This document shows, one piece after another, positions 5,391 to 6,767 of a stretch of 6,767 nucleotides of DNA. Every line of letters starts with the position of its first letter. The stretch's first letter is position 1. Made by a program: the position numbers and the translations under genes. The stretch is taken from assembly GCA_938048505.1 (NCBI GenBank), contig CALIUX010000196.1, positions 1 to 6,767 of the forward strand. Direction: 5' to 3'. Origin of the DNA: an uncultured Pseudomonadales bacterium. GTDB lineage: Bacteria; Pseudomonadota; Gammaproteobacteria; Pseudomonadales; Cellvibrionaceae. The notes beneath the pieces are model-generated. The model was not told the origin of the DNA, did no database searches, and worked only from the letters and a program-made list of their open reading frames with translations.

Positions 5391-6496
5391 TGCGCATTGC
5401 TGTTTTGGGTACGGGTCAGTTAGCGCGAATGATGGCGCTGGCCGGTATGCCAATGGGGGTCGAGTTTTGCTTTGTTAAAAGCCCTGGTGAAGACTCGCGT
5501 TGTGTTGATCATTTAGGTGATGTGGTTGAAGCCACAGATGACTCTCACGTTGCCGATTTGTATGAGCAACTGGGTCGCCCTGATGTCGTGACCACTGAAA
5601 AAGAAGGTGTGGACGTTGCTTTTTATGAGCAGTTTGCACAGCACTGCGATGTGTCACCTCCCTCCAAGGCTGTTTGGATAAGTCAAAACCGCCTGCGTGA
5701 AAAGACCTTTTTAAATGATTCGGGTGTGCCAACGGCTGCCTTTGCACCGGCTAATCGTTTAGATGAAATCTCTGGCCTCGCCAGTGAGTTGGGTTACCCT
5801 GTTATTGTTAAAACCCAAGAGAATGGTTATGACGGTAAAGGGCAGTGGTGGCTTGATAGCGATGCCGATGCAGCCGCGATGGCAAAAGTGAATGGCGTTG
5901 AAGACTCGGGCCCGTGGCTGCTCGAAAAAGTCGTGCCCTTTAAAAAAGAAGTTTCCGTGGTAGCGGCGCGAACGCAATCAGGTGCTGTAGCGGCCTACCC
6001 CTTAGCAGAAAATGTACACCGCAATGGTATTTTGTTGACAAGCATCTCCCCTGTTGCTGATCTTGATGAGGCGCTTGCCAGCGAAGTTAAGGGCCACATT
6101 ACACGTATTATGAATGCGCTGAATTACGTTGGTGTGTTGTCTATGGAGTGCTTTGTTACCGAAGACGGTGTGGTTGCGAATGAATTGGCGCCTCGTGTCC
6201 ATAATAGTGGTCACTGGACGCAAAATGCCATGCCTGTAGGCCAGTTTGAACAGCATGTACGCGCTGTTTTTGATCTGCCCTTGTCTGTTACTCCTGTTTC
6301 AGGTGTTGCAGGCATGCTGAATCTGCTGGGTGTGAAAGCTAATGCCGGTGACGTTTTACAGACAGGTCAGCATTTACATTGGTATGGTAAAGAAGTACGA
6401 CCTGGACGTAAGGTTGGCCATATTAATGTGACAGCTGATGACCGTATTACCCTTGAAGCCACGCTGAAGCAGTTGCAAGCGGCTCTTTATTCGTAG
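5390..6496 (+). CDS. purK: N5-carboxyaminoimidazole ribonucleotide synthase (PurK)
   Basis: This ATP-grasp enzyme uses ATP and bicarbonate to convert AIR to N5-CAIR, the substrate of PurE. I take the ATG at 5390 (368 aa), not the in-frame TTG at 5372. The ATG fits the family N-terminus ([14 protein letters not shown]) and has GGGAGG (5374-5379) ten bases upstream inside purE. The order is a GTGQLARM phosphate-binding loop (7-14), an ATP-grasp segment with NGYDGKGQW (145-153), LLEKVVPF (177-184), MECFV (252-256), the conserved NELAPRVHNSGHWTQ block (264-278) and HWYGKEVRPGRKVGHIN (330-346). Residues 69-75 read TEKEGVD, where I expect a TFEFENV-like segment in many PurKs. The protein is slightly longer than E. 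coli PurK (355 aa). The purE-purK stop and start share one A (TGATG), so translation is probably coupled. Confidence 0.95.
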   Translation: MRIAVLGTGQLARMMALAGMPMGVEFCFVKSPGEDSRCVDHLGDVVEATDDSHVADLYEQLGRPDVVTTEKEGVDVAFYEQFAQHCDVSPPSKAVWISQNRLREKTFLNDSGVPTAAFAPANRLDEISGLASELGYPVIVKTQENGYDGKGQWWLDSDADAAAMAKVNGVEDSGPWLLEKVVPFKKEVSVVAARTQSGAVAAYPLAENVHRNGILLTSISPVADLDEALASEVKGHITRIMNALNYVGVLSMECFVTEDGVVANELAPRVHNSGHWTQNAMPVGQFEQHVRAVFDLPLSVTPVSGVAGMLNLLGVKANAGDVLQTGQHLHWYGKEVRPGRKVGHINVTADDRITLEATLKQLQAALYS

Positions 6497-6660
6497 AGCG
6501 CTACTTTTATACATGGGCCGCCCTTACTTGAGTGGCTCTTGCTCGAAACAGAATAGATTCTTTCCGCTTTTTTACCGCCTGATTACATTTGGTTATGCTG
6601 CTTTGTTATGTATGACTCGAATGTTGTCTTGCTAAGCAGGTAATACAGCGGATATTTGCT

Positions 6661-6714
6661 AAAAAATGATCAATTCACTTTGACATCCCCAACACAAATC
6701 AATATGATCGCGCG
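6661..6714 (+). promoter_or_regulatory. Strong rRNA-like sigma-70 promoter
   Basis: The -35 is a perfect TTGACA (6680-6685), the spacer is exactly 17 bases and the -10 is TATGAT (6703-6708, 5/6). An AT-rich tract (AAAAAATGATCAATT, 6661-6675) occupies the place of an UP element. The discriminator is CGCGCGC (6709-6715). This combination is typical of growth-rate-regulated promoters of translation genes. The predicted start is about 6714-6718, almost on the ATG at 6718. It is the best promoter in the window and drives rightward, out of the window. Confidence 0.85.
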
Positions 6715-6717
6715 CTT

Positions 6718-6767
6718 ATGTCTGAAGGCTCCTCTCGAAATATTATCCCCCAGCACATTGAACCGAG
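6718..6767 (+). CDS. Start of an unidentified gene, possibly YceD/DUF177 (partial)
   Basis: An ATG at 6718 opens a frame that stays open to the window end: MSEGSSRNIIPQHIEP, sixteen complete codons. No Shine-Dalgarno lies upstream, and the predicted transcript start falls on or a few bases before the ATG, so translation would be leaderless or nearly so. The IPQHIEP piece resembles the N-terminus I remember for gammaproteobacterial YceD (IPPHVDPRKLA-like). YceD is encoded upstream of ribosomal protein gene rpmF, which would fit the rRNA-like promoter. Sixteen residues cannot establish this. The true start could lie beyond the window, with this stretch being a leader. Confidence 0.4.
   Translation, partial: MSEGSSRNIIPQHIEP

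Noticed and set aside
6481..6508. GCTCT/AGAGC pairing over the purK stop followed by TTTT
   Set aside because: The stem has only five pairs and five unpaired bases separate it from a four-T run. It lies partly inside the coding region and is likely chance.
6545..6573. Hairpin with a T-run after purK as a terminator
   Set aside because: The stem is almost entirely A/T pairs with a tiny loop, and the T-run is separated from it by CCGC. It is too weak to call. No other good terminator is visible in 6497-6660.
1..6767. CRISPR arrays, tRNA or rRNA genes, toxin-antitoxin or defence modules
   Set aside because: No regularly spaced repeats, tRNA-like cloverleaf or rRNA sequence was seen. All long reading frames are accounted for by housekeeping enzymes or by shadows of them.

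Overview
This looks like a chromosomal housekeeping segment from a gammaproteobacterium of moderate GC content. The evidence is a FabA/FabB pair for anaerobic unsaturated fatty acid synthesis, a GalU that resembles the Pseudomonas-type enzyme as I remember it, a CpsG/ManB-type phosphomannomutase and a purEK pair. A marine or Oceanospirillales/Cellvibrionales-like host is plausible, but the sequence does not fix a genus. No undescribed multi-gene system is visible. The interesting material is in the junctions and intergenic regions.

Layout: (1) Positions 1-141 are the right end of an IS3-family insertion sequence, with the last 31 codons of its transposase on + and a terminal inverted repeat. 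It ends 21 bases past the fabB stop codon. A strong stem-loop over the transposase stop has its U-tract on the minus strand, so it probably terminates the fabAB transcript. (2) Positions 163-2047 hold fabA then fabB on the minus strand. They probably form one operon from a near-consensus promoter at 2187-2214, with a leader of about 130 nt that starts with a hairpin. (3) Positions 2048-2410 are a divergent intergenic region with several inverted repeats. The most notable is a perfect 9-bp inverted repeat with arms 42 bp apart, next to a possible galU -10 box. (4) Positions 2411-4607 hold galU and manB on +, separated by 19 bases. A seven-codon mini-ORF exactly bridges this gap, touching the stop of one gene and the start of the other. 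A strong bidirectional terminator (4705-4742) closes the unit. (5) Positions 4905-6496 hold purE and purK on +, overlapping by one base, behind a leader that contains competing hairpins. (6) At the right edge (6661-6767) a very strong rRNA-like promoter (AT-rich upstream tract, TTGACA, 17-bp spacer, TATGAT, GC-rich discriminator) lies immediately before an ATG that opens a reading frame running off the window.

Function: FabA makes and isomerises the C10 intermediate, and FabB elongates the cis product, giving membrane unsaturated fatty acids. ManB makes mannose-1-phosphate (possibly also glucose-1-phosphate) and GalU makes UDP-glucose, so that pair supplies sugar nucleotides for surface polysaccharide. 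PurK and PurE carry out the two-step carboxylation of AIR in de novo purine synthesis.
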